64,000 bases of DNA, from contig NC_084725.1 of NCBI RefSeq assembly GCF_033807575.1, forward strand, positions 6,607,001 through 6,671,000, given 5' to 3'. Shown one piece after another: positions 54,694-64,000 of the stretch; the first letter of the stretch is position 1; each line of letters begins with the position of its first letter. The DNA comes from Cydia pomonella. Taxonomy: Eukaryota > Arthropoda > Insecta > Lepidoptera > Tortricidae. The notes under the pieces were generated by a model that was not told the origin of the DNA, did no database searches, and saw only the letters and a program-made list of their open reading frames with translations. Made by a program: the position numbers and the translations under genes.

Positions 54694-55309
54694 GTAAGGT
54701 GAGAGGGGCGAAGGGCGGCATACCGTCTAAGTGCGCCTATCTTTAATATATCGAAAACTGCTTATAGAATAATACTAGTCATATTACTATTAGGTTGAAG
54801 TTTTATTAGTAGTACTATTATATAAGCAGTTTTCGATGGCTCTCTATTGTTTCGCATTGTATATTTTGCATCATAATCATATGCGATAAAATAATATTTT
54901 ACTATTTTTATAGCAAACAATACAAAACTTAATACTTCAAAGTACTAGATACGTCAGTGAAGAGGTATTAATATGGGGTCTCTATTGTTTCCCATAAAGT
55001 TTTAAGTCATAATGTATTGTTTGTCCGCATTTTCGTTAGTCATAAGTTGGTTTTTCTCAAAAACGCGTAACTTTTCAGGATTGCCATACAACAAACCTAA
55101 CCTAACCTAACCTATCTATAGGATATATAATAACCTAACGAAAATCTTGAAAAGTTAACGGTTTCCGAATTATGACTAATGACAATCTGACAATCATTAC
55201 ATTATGACTTTCAATAATTATGTCAAACAAAGCAAAGGGATCCGGTTCTCGATATTTTAAAGGTAGGCACAGTTAGACGACATGGCGCATTTCGCCCCTC
55301 TCACCTTAC
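54694..55309. mobile_element. TIR element, GTAAGGTGAGAGGGGCG ends (616 bp)
   Basis: The left end gtaaggtgagaggggcgaag and the right end cgcccctctcaccttac are inverted repeats, and similarity continues for about 60 bp (tctttaatatatcgaaaac with ctcgatattttaaagg). Inside, a second inverted pair (cattttcgttagtcataag with attatgactaatgac) brackets a cctaacctaacctaaccta stretch. Non-coding. Confidence 0.75.
55094..55114. repeat. Short (CCTAA)n tract
   Basis: aacctaacctaacctaaccta, about four units of the complement of the insect telomere unit TTAGG. It lies inside a TIR element, so it is likely part of that element rather than a telomere relic. Confidence 0.8.
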
Positions 55310-56925
55310 CTTTTTGGAATTATCCGCCACTTTATTACGAGTAGTGTTTGTTTATACTTCGTTTCGGAATTATATTACCCATATAAAACTTAATACTGAC
55401 CTTTTAAGGATTAAAACCATTCGTCATTTTCATACTCCAACTAATCATGGTCTAACTTTAATGCACTTTTATGTAAGGAACAAGATTCACTTTTATGACG
55501 TCCCGCTAACTTTAAACCACGGCCATAAATGTATAAATGCAGCAATTCGATTTTGACCCACTTTCTTGCAAACCGATTCAAAACTTTGCACATGTAGTTT
55601 ATATGATATTGCAACAGTAAAAAGTTATTACGACTTTGCAGGGATGGAATCCATATATGCACATATTGCACATGCTTTTAAGATGTATTTTATTACTTTG
55701 AGTGTTAAGTTCAATATTTGTGCATTTAAAATCATTCTGTTTTGACACAGTTTCGTAAGATTTTAGGGTTAAAGTTTGACTCGACGGTTATTACATTAGC
55801 ACCGCATCCCTAATTCCCTATGCGCATCATTCTGATAACCGCTTTAAAGTCTCCGTATAACAATACTTCCTCTACTAGTTATATATGTATAATGCTTTTT
55901 ATGAAAGTATTTTACTTTTTTATGAAATAAATTATTGGCTATTTCGGGAATATCGATGAACATTGGGTGATACGGTCTCTTTTAAACTTATTACTCTTTT
56001 GTAGTAACGTAAAACCACCCACAGCTACAATCCAAATGCTCCTTACTATGGCATTGAACTATTATTACTGCATATAGAACCAGCACAGAGAACCAGTATT
56101 TTGCGCCATAAGTTGTTGTAAGCCGACAACAAACTAAGAAAGCGGCGCGTGGATCTCGCGATCTAATTGCGTAAGCGCCATGAATTTCATGGCATTTACT
56201 ACATTTTGGTCGCATGGCACAGCACAGGTTGCGATTGCAACAATCTCATTGTTTGGTATGGCTTCTCTATTGTATAGTAATAATAACTTAATAAACTATG
56301 ATCATTAATCAAATCGAACATCTTCATTATCATTAGGTGTGAAAATGTTTTGAATTTCGCAGTGTTGAGCAGAAAAGAGGCAAGTTCTTCAATGTTCGTA
56401 TCGGCCAAATTATTCGGTTAAAGTGCCGGCAAATATTTTTTTATTAATTTTGTCAGGTTGCGACATTGTAAAATAGAAGCTTCTCCAGAACTTTTTAAGT
56501 TAGTCTCTGCCAGTTCCCGTTGAGCTGATAGACTTATTGAATCCGTTTTGATTATTTGGCGATGGTTGAAAATTTGTTTGTGAGTCCCTTGCCGTTTGAC
56601 CTGTTTATGTTTAGGGAATTACTTAAAAATCGGTTAATCATTAGCTGCTTATCATCAATACTTAATCGAAGCAATTTCAAATAGTTAAATAGAGGCCAAA
56701 AAGCTTACCTACACCTTCAATCACTTTACTACGTGGAGACAGAAGCTATACCAAGTAATATTTTATGATGTACGCAAAGATTTAAGTATAATTTTTAGTA
56801 ATTTTTGTAACTTGCATGCTACACTTAAGTAATTAAATTCACATAATGTACAAATCTAACTGGTTCCCCGCGATACAGCTCTCACCTAGTGCGGGGGCCC
56901 TGGTAAATATGTAAACTTTATTTTG
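55310..56925. other. Interval without recognised gene
   Basis: Short frames (for example 55314-55556 plus and 56199-56408 minus) without motifs. No repeats shared with the rest of the window noticed. Confidence 0.35.
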
Positions 56926-56929
56926 TTGG

Positions 56930-57067
56930 TACAGTCAAGTGTAAAAATATGGGTGTACACATCTTACTCAAAAATATGTCCCATAGCATCTTATTCCAGT
57001 GTAATAAGAGCGCAGTACCATATTTATGAGACGATTATTTCGATACATATTTTTGCACTTGACTGTA
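56930..57067. mobile_element. TA-flanked MITE, CAGTCAAGTG ends
   Basis: The left end tacagtcaagtgtaaaaata pairs with the right end tatttttgcacttgactgta. 138 bp. A left-end fragment of the same family is near 60801 (atagtcaagtgtaaaaatat). Ends related to those of 1547 and 32692. Confidence 0.85.
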
Positions 57068-57069
57068 CT

Positions 57070-57990
57070 TAAATAAACGGTTTTTTTTAGATAGTTCGGC
57101 CGAATATTCGTCTCGGTAAGATTTGAACCGAATATTCGTATTCGGACCATTTCTAACGGGTAGGTCGGTATGCCTTACGAGAGTTACGAGATAAATTCGG
57201 TGCATGTTGTTATGACAGGAGCCAGGAGGAACACACCAACTCTACTCGTAAGAGACGTAAACGTAACCTGCGTATTTCTCGCGCGCTTTCGCAACGGCTT
57301 TTTCGTCTTGTTAGTCAATTCTGAACGACCTTATTTGCAACCAACATACCTACGTTACAAACCATTATTTCTTAAAATTGTGAACATCTGATAAATATAA
57401 AGTTAATTTAAGAGGAATTCCTAGTTGCAATTTTTCCATACAAACGCTCTCGACTGTTTGCTCCCTGTTTTTTAACCTAGAGAAATGATTTTTTCAAGTA
57501 AGATCAATATTATCAATATCTGTGCCGCTATGTTTTGCTTTTTTGAATTAGTTTATTTTGAAGAAACTTACAGCGCCTCGAAAAACGCAAAAACGGCTCA
57601 ATTGAATTGGCTGTAAATAAAGGCGCAGTATACAAATATGACAACAAATATCCAAAAAATCAAAACATAGCGGCATAGATTATTTCTTCCTTTTGCAGTT
57701 TCCAAAATTTCATAATGATTTGTTGCGTATTGGAAGAGGAAACAGTCAAGAGTGAAACCTCGATTTTTAGTTTTTTGCGTGGGAATTTTAGTCCGAGCTA
57801 CTGTTGTCCTTATCGCACGCACGCACTAGCCCACCGCAACACGAAAGTAACATAGCTTCAAAAATTCGAGATTTAAAAATTTGCTCAGCTAGGAATTGCT
57901 CTTAATAATAACTCCGCGGCCGACTTCGGCCACGGCGACTGCTGTCAAATCCCTGAAATACTTTTAAAGTGTAAGGTCGAGCGGGGTTAA
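57070..57990. other. Interval with repeat debris, no gene
   Basis: Contains ttcgcatt-like simple words near 57100, and a stretch at 57420-57850 that loosely resembles 29830-29990 and 23680-23900. No coding evidence. Confidence 0.3.
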
Positions 57991-57993
57991 TAC

Positions 57994-58278
57994 CTATATA
58001 TTATGGAAGGTAGAGGCAAGGAACAGAAACTCCTTACGCAGAATTGTTGCAAAAGTGTCCAGCTGTCAGCTATAAATAATAGTTCCAAATCTCTTCAGAG
58101 TAGCGCTAGAGTAGCTAAGAACCTCGGCGTTATTGACGGAGTGAAGTGCGCTGTCTATAATTAGATTTTTTTCTCAAGTATTCTAGGTATTGTAGCGCCA
58201 CCTATTTATGGATTTTTGTCGGACACTTTTTGGTATATGGAGATTTTGTTCCTTGCCTCTACTTTCCATACTATATAT
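57994..58278. mobile_element. TIR MITE, GGAAGGTAGAGGCAAGGAAC arms
   Basis: The left arm ggaaggtagaggcaaggaac pairs with the right arm gttccttgcctctactttcc, flanked by tatatatta/tactatatat. The loop of about 200 bp includes ctcttcagagtagcgctaga. Non-coding. Confidence 0.75.
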
Positions 58279-58442
58279 TTACAACTTTGTATTTAATGCG
58301 TCTATGTGAGTTTTTTTTAAATAACATGGTTTACAAGAGCTACCGTCATCTAGTGATAAATTCCCGAGCTAGATACTTTAAAATAAAACGTAATATAGAG
58401 GGCGTTCCGACCAATCTTATGCGAGAAATAACGAAAAAACGC

Positions 58443-58640
58443 AATTCAATTCAATATATATTTATTTCAGACCAAATGACAGTCCATATTTGTTAGTTAA
58501 GTACAGTAAAACCTACTTATGTATACGTTACACGTATACATAACTTTCGTTAGTGAATCCTAATTATATCTTAATAATATCTTATTTACAATCATGGTGC
58601 ACTGGAGCATGCAACGACGCCTAATGTCGTTTAAAAGGGT
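58443..58640 (-). mobile_element. LINE 3' tail, antisense
   Basis: Starts attcaattcaatatatattt, the reverse of a (TTGAA)n-type tail like that at 5970-5990. Continues through aaatgacagtccatatttg. No coding sequence reached. Confidence 0.5.
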
Positions 58641-59149
58641 TATCATTCACTTCGGTTGACCTTACCTATTTATTTCAGTTGTGGTCTATTTTGAAATAAT
58701 AAAAAATATATCTTTTAAGCTTACTTAATATTTTCACGCAGAAAATTAAGAGTTCATGCCATCCAAGATGACGCGCACATTTGTCAAACCTTATCTCAAA
58801 TAACATCGTAATACGAGTCAAAGCACACGTCTTTCAACGTTCGTCGACCAAGAGTACCCAAAAAGCTGCCAAAACTATGAGAATTCAACCGCAAAAAAAT
58901 TTAATATGAAATCTTAAATCCTAAAGTGTCTACGTTTTTCTTGAAACCCTTCAGTCATAGAAAATGAGCTAAAATACTTCATTCGGCTGACAGACACTAT
59001 AAGACTCGTCCCGAAAGGATCCCAGAAGTTATTCTCGTTACCTACCGAGCATCATCAGATGAACCAGTATAAGTAGGTATTAGCTATATTTTAAATCTAT
59101 ATCTATCGGCACTCGTACGACATGGCCTTTCTGGTCATCATGACGTCTA

Positions 59150-59425
59150 GCCGGCGGACTAGATGGCGTTGATCGCCGCCCTTTCGCCGCCGCAAAGTCG
59201 CGTTCAGTTTTATGCCGTGTCGTACAGCTGCGTTCGTGACCCACAAATGGTCTAGCCGGAAGATCAGCGCTGACTTTTGGCTTAGCATTTATGCTGAGGC
59301 GGGCCCATTTCGTGGTAAACTATTCATTTATTCTATGTTTAAAAATTTTTTCTTTTGTTATGCTATACTTTTGTATGTTATGGTTTATCACGAATAAATG
59401 CGATGATTTCTGATTTTTGATTTCT
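59150..59425 (+). mobile_element. Possible LINE 3' UTR, GC-rich
   Basis: GC-rich from 59150 to 59310 (ccggcggactagatggcg, gccctttcgccgccgcaaag), then AT-rich and ending cgaataaatgcgatgatttc followed by tgatttttgatttctg repeats. This composition and tail fit a LINE 3' end, but no protein motif supports it. Confidence 0.4.
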
Positions 59426-59723
59426 GAAATCTCTGGTACTGAATGAATAGTCATTGTACACTAAAATGCCATATATGTACTTAAATCTGGAAAATGGATG
59501 AAGTATGTGTAACTGTACATTTAAGAGTATTTACTGTGAGGAGGAAATACTTATGGTTAAGGATCTTATTGCCAGCATCCAACATTTTAAAGTAGTGTTT
59601 TTCATTCTACCGGAAAGGGGGCCCTTAAGAAAAGTCGCGAGGGATCGAAAAAAATTAACTAAAAAAAACAATACAGATTTCAAGCATCTGAATGCAGCGG
59701 TGGCAGGATTTATCACTTGGCCA

Positions 59724-59804
59724 GGCCATTTTTATCATTTGTCACTATGCCGTCACTTTTGTTAGAACGTAACAGGCATGGTGACAAATGATAAATAGCC
59801 CTAC
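59724..59804. mobile_element. Hairpin element, ggccatttttatcatttgtc arms
   Basis: The left arm ggccatttttatcatttgtc pairs with the right arm gacaaatgataaatagcc, and actatgccg pairs with ggcatggt. About 81 bp. A fragment (ggcctggccatttttatt) recurs near 62868. Confidence 0.65.
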
Positions 59805-60065
59805 AGGAGGTTACAAACATTTAGCGACAAACATTGGGTAGGGTTGGTAGTAGATATTTGCTAAAAAGCTCATACTATTCTGGTTGTTCTGTGCTAGGTA
59901 AGCAAAAGATATAAGAATCAGACTCTAGGGTTCTCGAATTAATGACGCAGTGAAGGGCTTCGAGCGTCTGGTCTTAAAAAGTTGCCGCGTCGAACGAATG
60001 TCAAGGCGGCGGGGGTTGATTATTAATTACTGGAGGTATTTGTATAGGAACAATATGTATAGGTA

Positions 60066-60200
60066 AATTCTTTCGCTGTCCAGGCTAGTCGTCTTTGGAA
60101 TTCACTCCCTCTAAACATCAGACAAGCTCCAAGTAAGTTTTCTTTCAAGCGGATGTTACGTAAGCATTTGGTAAAGCAAGAGTCAAATACAATTCATTAA
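60066..60200 (+). pseudogene. LINE C-terminal fragment (Jockey/CR1-like)
   Basis: The frame reads SFAVQASRLWNSLPLNIRQA then PSKFSFKRMLRKHLVKQESN and stops at 60198-60200. SRLWNSLPxxIR...FKxxLRxHL is the usual final block of Jockey/CR1-like LINE polyproteins. Followed by an AT-rich tail with tatgtatgtatgtgtgt to about 60520, its likely 3' UTR. Inactive. Confidence 0.8.
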
Positions 60201-60589
60201 TATTATATTTATAGTATGTATGTGTATTCTGAAGATTGGAAACCTTCACAGTCTCTTGATAGATAACTGGCAACGATTATTTGAATTCAGAACTATCGCC
60301 CTACTGAAGGAATAAAGATCTGCAGGCGATGGGATTCGGAAAATGGCAAGCATCCGAGTTAGTCGATATTGATGTAATTCGTTGTTTTCGAGCGTTTACA
60401 TTCCGCACCTCAGATAGACCGTATCTCTTTTACAGTAAGTATGTATATGTATGTATGTGTGTCTTATATTTATAGTCTGTATATATGTTTGTATTTGTGT
60501 GATATATATGTAGTTTATAAGCATATTAGTTTGCTTTTCTTTTTAATTCATTGACTTTTTTTTTCTCTCTCTGCACCAATAAGTGTCTC

Positions 60590-60692
60590 TGTTTGGCCCT
60601 ATGCTTGACTGGTAGAGAATGCCATTTGGTATTAAGTCCGCCATTTGTACATTGTTGTATATATTTTGTGCAATAAAGTCTAAATAAATAAA
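60590..60692 (+). mobile_element. LINE 3' tail, T1 family
   Basis: tttggccctatgcttgactg, gtagagaatgccatttggta, ttaagtccgccatttgtaca, and tail tgtgcaataaagtctaaata. The best-preserved T1 tail in the window. Confidence 0.7.
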
Positions 60693-60890
60693 TGTACGGC
60701 AGAGACATAGGCTACCATGTGGTTGGATAGCAATAAAAAATAACGTCTGACAGACCAATAAATGACACATAATATAGGTAAGGTCACAGATCTACAATAT
60801 ATAGTCAAGTGTAAAAATATGGATGCACACAAGTTGGCGAATTAAGAAAAAAATTTGAAACAGTATAAACCAAGATAGGTACTAAAAAAG

Positions 60891-61040
60891 GTAAAGGTTG
60901 TCTGGAAGAGATCGCTTTTTAGCGATAAGACGGTTGTTTACCTCTTCTTTATGTGTTGTATTATTTGTACTGTTTCTGTATTGAGGTGTGCAATAAAGAG
61001 TATTTGTATTGTATTGTATTGTATTGTATTGTATTGTATT
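60891..61040 (+). mobile_element. LINE 3' tail, T2 family, with (TATTG)n
   Basis: gtctggaagagatcgctttt, agcgataagacggttgttta, gaggtgtgcaataaagagta, then tattg repeated seven or so times (61001-61040). It is the sense counterpart of 13769-13898. Confidence 0.75.
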
Positions 61041-61335
61041 ATAACTTACCGTATCTCCTGAAGCTTCTCCTATTTTCCAGTTCGCTAACCTTACGTTATG
61101 GTATAGTCAAACGGCCGCTAGCGGCCGCTATAAAGCTCGAACGTGGTCAAGTTTCTTCATTTCTAGTCTGCCCCTTTCGCACGAATTGAATGTGACTACA
61201 TATACATATGTCGGAGTCAATTTGTAAGTACCGTCTTTTACAGTGTAAAATGTAAAATTACGACGCTTGTAAAATTACCACTACTGTAAAATTACTGAAG
61301 GCCAATTGTAAACAATCCGCATTTTATAAAATACC

Positions 61336-61737
61336 TTATGACATTAACAGCGCCGTTTGCAATTTTCCGCGGCAATTTGATCGCGACGCTTCTCGAGTGT
61401 CCATCAAATCTGGAGTTCGTCGGACTAGGCTTTTGGACGGGGAGGCTTTTGGATCTGGATGGTTCTGGCGCTGCGGAAGAGCAGCCCTTCCTCCCTCGCG
61501 TGACGAATCACGGTCACTAAGGTCACTATACTCGGCTCCGCAGCTTCGGCTTGGTGGTCGCCCTCCGCGCCTCCGATTTCGCAATTGCTGTAGGATAGAG
61601 TAAGGATGGTCTTGCCACTTGGTTAGTGGGGTGCTCTGATTCAGTTTTGGGTGATCTTTTAGATTTTGGTGGCCGTGAGGATAGTGGTGTGGTATAAAAG
61701 TTAATATGAATTGATAATACATCAAATCACCTTCCAA
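61336..61737 (-). other. GC-rich open frame of unknown origin
   Basis: A 133-codon frame on the minus strand, with a GC-rich part at 61370-61600 in otherwise AT-rich DNA. Its product is rich in serine, arginine and proline (YSDLSDRDSSREGGRAALPQ, then RTPDLMDTREASRSNC). On the minus strand ttactctatcctacag precedes the GC-rich part and aaggtatttt follows it, which could be splice acceptor and donor sites. I recognise no family. Repeated gtaaaat words on both sides suggest it may instead lie in a transposon. Weak candidate for an exon. Confidence 0.25.
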
Positions 61738-62106
61738 TAACCATCAGGTTTACGTTGACACTATTGAGCGCATTAACAACTTGCCTTCGGTAGTTTGCAT
61801 AACGTTTCACGTTTGTAAAAAGACGACGTCGTTTGTAAAATACCGAAACTTACAATTTGATTGCGACATACATATACCATTGAAGAAACTGGAGCTGATC
61901 ACCTCTTCGAACATGTCCGGTGAGTCAGCAATTTGTCGGCGATTTATCTTCCAGTTTCTAGTCTAAAAACCCTCTTAGTCTGAAATTCACACAAAAACTG
62001 CTAGTAAACTTCAGTTTGTAAAATGCTCTGCGCTCTATAAAGACACCTAAATTAATGGTTTTCTTGTTGACAAAGGAATTATAATAAGAATACAGATTTA
62101 GTGAAT

Positions 62107-62457
62107 AATTATGGTATGGAAAAAAGCGTTGGTGGCCTAGCGATAAGAGCGTGCGACTTGCAATCCGGAGGTCGCGGGTTCAAACCCCGGCTCGTACCAA
62201 AGAGTTTTTTGGAACTTATGTACGAAATATCATTTGAAATTTACCAGTCACTTTTCGGTGAAGAAAAACATCGTGAGGATATGTCTGATCTCAATAAGGC
62301 CTAGTTTACCCTATGGGTTGGAAGGTCACGGCGGTCGCTTTTATAAAAACTAGTGCCTACACCATTTCTTGTAATTAGTTGTTAAGCGGACACCAGGCTC
62401 CCATGAGCCGTGGCAAAATGCCGGCACAACGCGAGGAAGATAATGAATTATGGTATG
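62107..62457 (+). mobile_element. Full-length SINE family B with 12-bp target duplication
   Basis: The element 62119-62445 lies between two copies of aattatggtatg (62107-62118, 62446-62457). The head has A box gtggcctagcgataagagcg and B box gcgggttcaaaccccggctc, the RNA polymerase III promoter. The body has tttaccagtcacttttcggt and aaaacatcgtgagg, and the tail has ggctcccatgagccgtggca and aacgcgaggaagataatg. It is the only SINE B here with both head and tail, 327 bp, and serves as reference for the fragments at 12822, 13361, 28476, 41872 and 42880. Confidence 0.93.
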
Positions 62458-62603
62458 AATTACCAGATTATTTAACTGCAATATACGTGAACGCATGATC
62501 TGTATATTTTTGACGATCTTATTACCTATGTAGGTACTTATTCATCTTTATATTCTATTGTGATAAAAAACATGTAATACTTATTGAGAAATAAATCTAA
62601 ATC

Positions 62604-62721
62604 TAATCCTTTCCCATTGTATTTTCTCGGAAATGTTATGCTACTTCAGTCATTCTGAGTACTTTTTGTACTGAGTCAACAAATACGAACGTTTCCAAGA
62701 AAATACGATATGAAAGGATTA
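62604..62721. mobile_element. Palindromic MITE (118 bp)
   Basis: The left arm taatcctttcccattgtatt and ttctcggaaa pair with the right arm tttccaagaa and aatacgatatgaaaggatta. Confidence 0.75.
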
Positions 62722-62724
62722 TTT

Positions 62725-63850
62725 AAGTACTACATTTGTAAACGCGAACGTGGCATATCTTTAAAAAAAATGTCTTTAGATATGCCAAATTCAAAGAAAC
62801 GTAAAGCATAGACTATGATACATATATTATGGAAATTTGCTTCCAAGACAGACACATTTATAATCTGGCCTGGCCATTTTTATTCTGGAGTTATAGAATA
62901 GAAAAAAAGTTATAGAGGGAAATGCTTGGAACACAATATTTGATTTTGTAACTTTGTTTGGACTAGTTAGGAGGTGAACATTACTGAACATATCAAAAGT
63001 CCCCGGCCGTAGCTCTTGAGCCGGGGGAGAGGGGGGTTTGAAGGTCCCATTTTTCAGTTTTTCGATTATATTTTGGAAACTATTCGTCTTAGCTACATGG
63101 CCACTTATACAAAATGAAAGTTTGATAAAAAAATTACAAGTCTTATTTTGTCAAGTTTTTTGATATCTTGTATACTTTTTGAGATATCCGCTCTTGAAAG
63201 TTTATTTAGGGCTCTCAATTTTATCTTGACACCATTCCAAAGTAAAAGCAAAATAAAACTAGTTACGGATTCAAAAATTGTATTTCAAGCAATTCCTGAA
63301 CAAAACATCTTAAAAAGTTGACAGGTACCTACTTGTTCCTTATAGAACATAAACTATTCGAATTATTAGCATCTTATTGTTTTTTTGAAGAGCAAAAGCA
63401 TCGTTTAACAAAATTAGGTATTTCTGTCGCAAAACTCTCATCTGTTTTGTCCAAAACACGAGCACAATTTTCAAAACTATCTTCACAGATCACAACATTC
63501 ACTGAAAAACCAACCCTAAGTCCACGTAGAACGATAGTATATCCAACTAAAAGTTTGACCAAGATACACGTTTGGAAAAGTTAACTGCGAACGGCGATGG
63601 TAGGTATTTTTTACCAAGGACTCCACAGCTGCGCTTCTGTTAAAGGTTACATTACATCAATAAGCCATTCTGAGAAATGTCCGCAAAGGAGACTATACAC
63701 TAATAAGAACGTTTCCATATTATCCGATCCGATATCAGATGTTGGATGACCTTTGGAGAAAGGCACCTGCTAGAGAGTGTACTTTGGCATTAAACCCTTT
63801 ATCCAAATGGTTATGTCTTCTTTTGAATATTAAAATTTCACAAATATTAT
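62725..63850. other. AT-rich interval, nothing clear
   Basis: An 88-codon plus frame (63318-63584) without motifs. Short ggggagaggggggtttg run near 63023. No element ends seen. Confidence 0.35.
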
Positions 63851-63851
63851 T

Positions 63852-64000
63852 ACAGCTCAGCGGATGTTATTCCAGATCTAGAGCAGAGCCCAACTAGGGA
63901 AGTACCTCCACCTTACAGAAAACCGCAGCCAAATAACCTACCCATAGTGTTGTGTTCCTGGCTGTGAGTAAGGTTCAACGAGGGTGCGGATTGTTAGGGT
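63852..64000 (+). repeat. Dispersed repeat D, second copy, cut by window end
   Basis: gatgttattccagatctaga, gcagagcccaactagggaag, ttacagaaaaccgcagccaa and tgtgttcctggctgtgagta match 44634-44770. It continues beyond 64000. Confidence 0.8.

Noticed and set aside
55094..55114. Interstitial telomere or chromosome-fusion scar
   Set aside because: Only about four TTAGG-complement units, located inside a TIR element. Too short to support that claim.
1..64000. A wholly new multi-gene system (defence, biosynthetic or toxin cluster)
   Set aside because: I found no linked set of host or bacterial-type genes. All recognised coding sequence belongs to known classes of mobile element.

Overview
The window is AT-rich eukaryotic DNA, most probably from a moth or butterfly. 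That assignment is an inference. It rests on the density and kind of repeats: RTE- and Jockey-type LINE fragments, tRNA-derived SINEs, many small palindromic DNA transposons, and a GGTTCCGTA/TACGGAACC-ended repeat that is very common in Lepidoptera. I found no host gene that I can defend. The window reads as a transposon-dense intergenic or intronic region. Every long reading frame I recognise belongs to a mobile element.

Layout. 1-7.9 kb: short hairpin elements, then a stack of nested insertions: a dispersed repeat (3033-6316) split by a 2.6-kb hAT-like element (3535-6145, 8-bp target duplication), which itself holds a LINE fragment and a palindromic MITE. 7.9-14.2 kb: a 5'-truncated RTE insertion with a 13-bp target duplication, a Jockey/CR1-like LINE 3' half (8676-9839), SINEs and two abutting hairpins. 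15.5-21.2 kb: the main feature, a nearly complete Jockey-type LINE of 5446 bp on the minus strand (15578-21023) with a perfect 14-bp target duplication. It carries ORF1 (zinc-knuckle Gag-like) and ORF2 (endonuclease plus reverse transcriptase, one frameshift), and it sits inside an older RTE-like LINE remnant. 22-26 kb: MITEs, a small RTE insertion with a 16-bp target duplication, a (TA)31 tract and a GC-rich hairpin. 26-36 kb: old repeats, SINEs, a dispersed TIR element carrying two later insertions, and hAT-like and Harbinger-like MITEs. 36-41 kb: a piggyBac-type transposase C-terminal remnant and RTE tails. 41-50 kb: SINEs, a 163-bp tandem duplication, a 3 x 108-bp tandem array and TIR elements. 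50-64 kb: another copy of the dispersed TIR element without the insertions, further MITEs, LINE tails, and an intact SINE with a 12-bp target duplication.

The elements relate as suppliers and parasites. Jockey and RTE LINEs encode their own endonuclease and reverse transcriptase. The SINEs have tRNA-like heads and would depend on such enzymes. The hairpin elements encode nothing and would depend on hAT, Tc1/mariner, Harbinger or piggyBac transposases elsewhere in the genome. Element boundaries are best supported where I could read target-site duplications or compare a filled site with an empty paralogous copy. Boundaries given without those are approximate.
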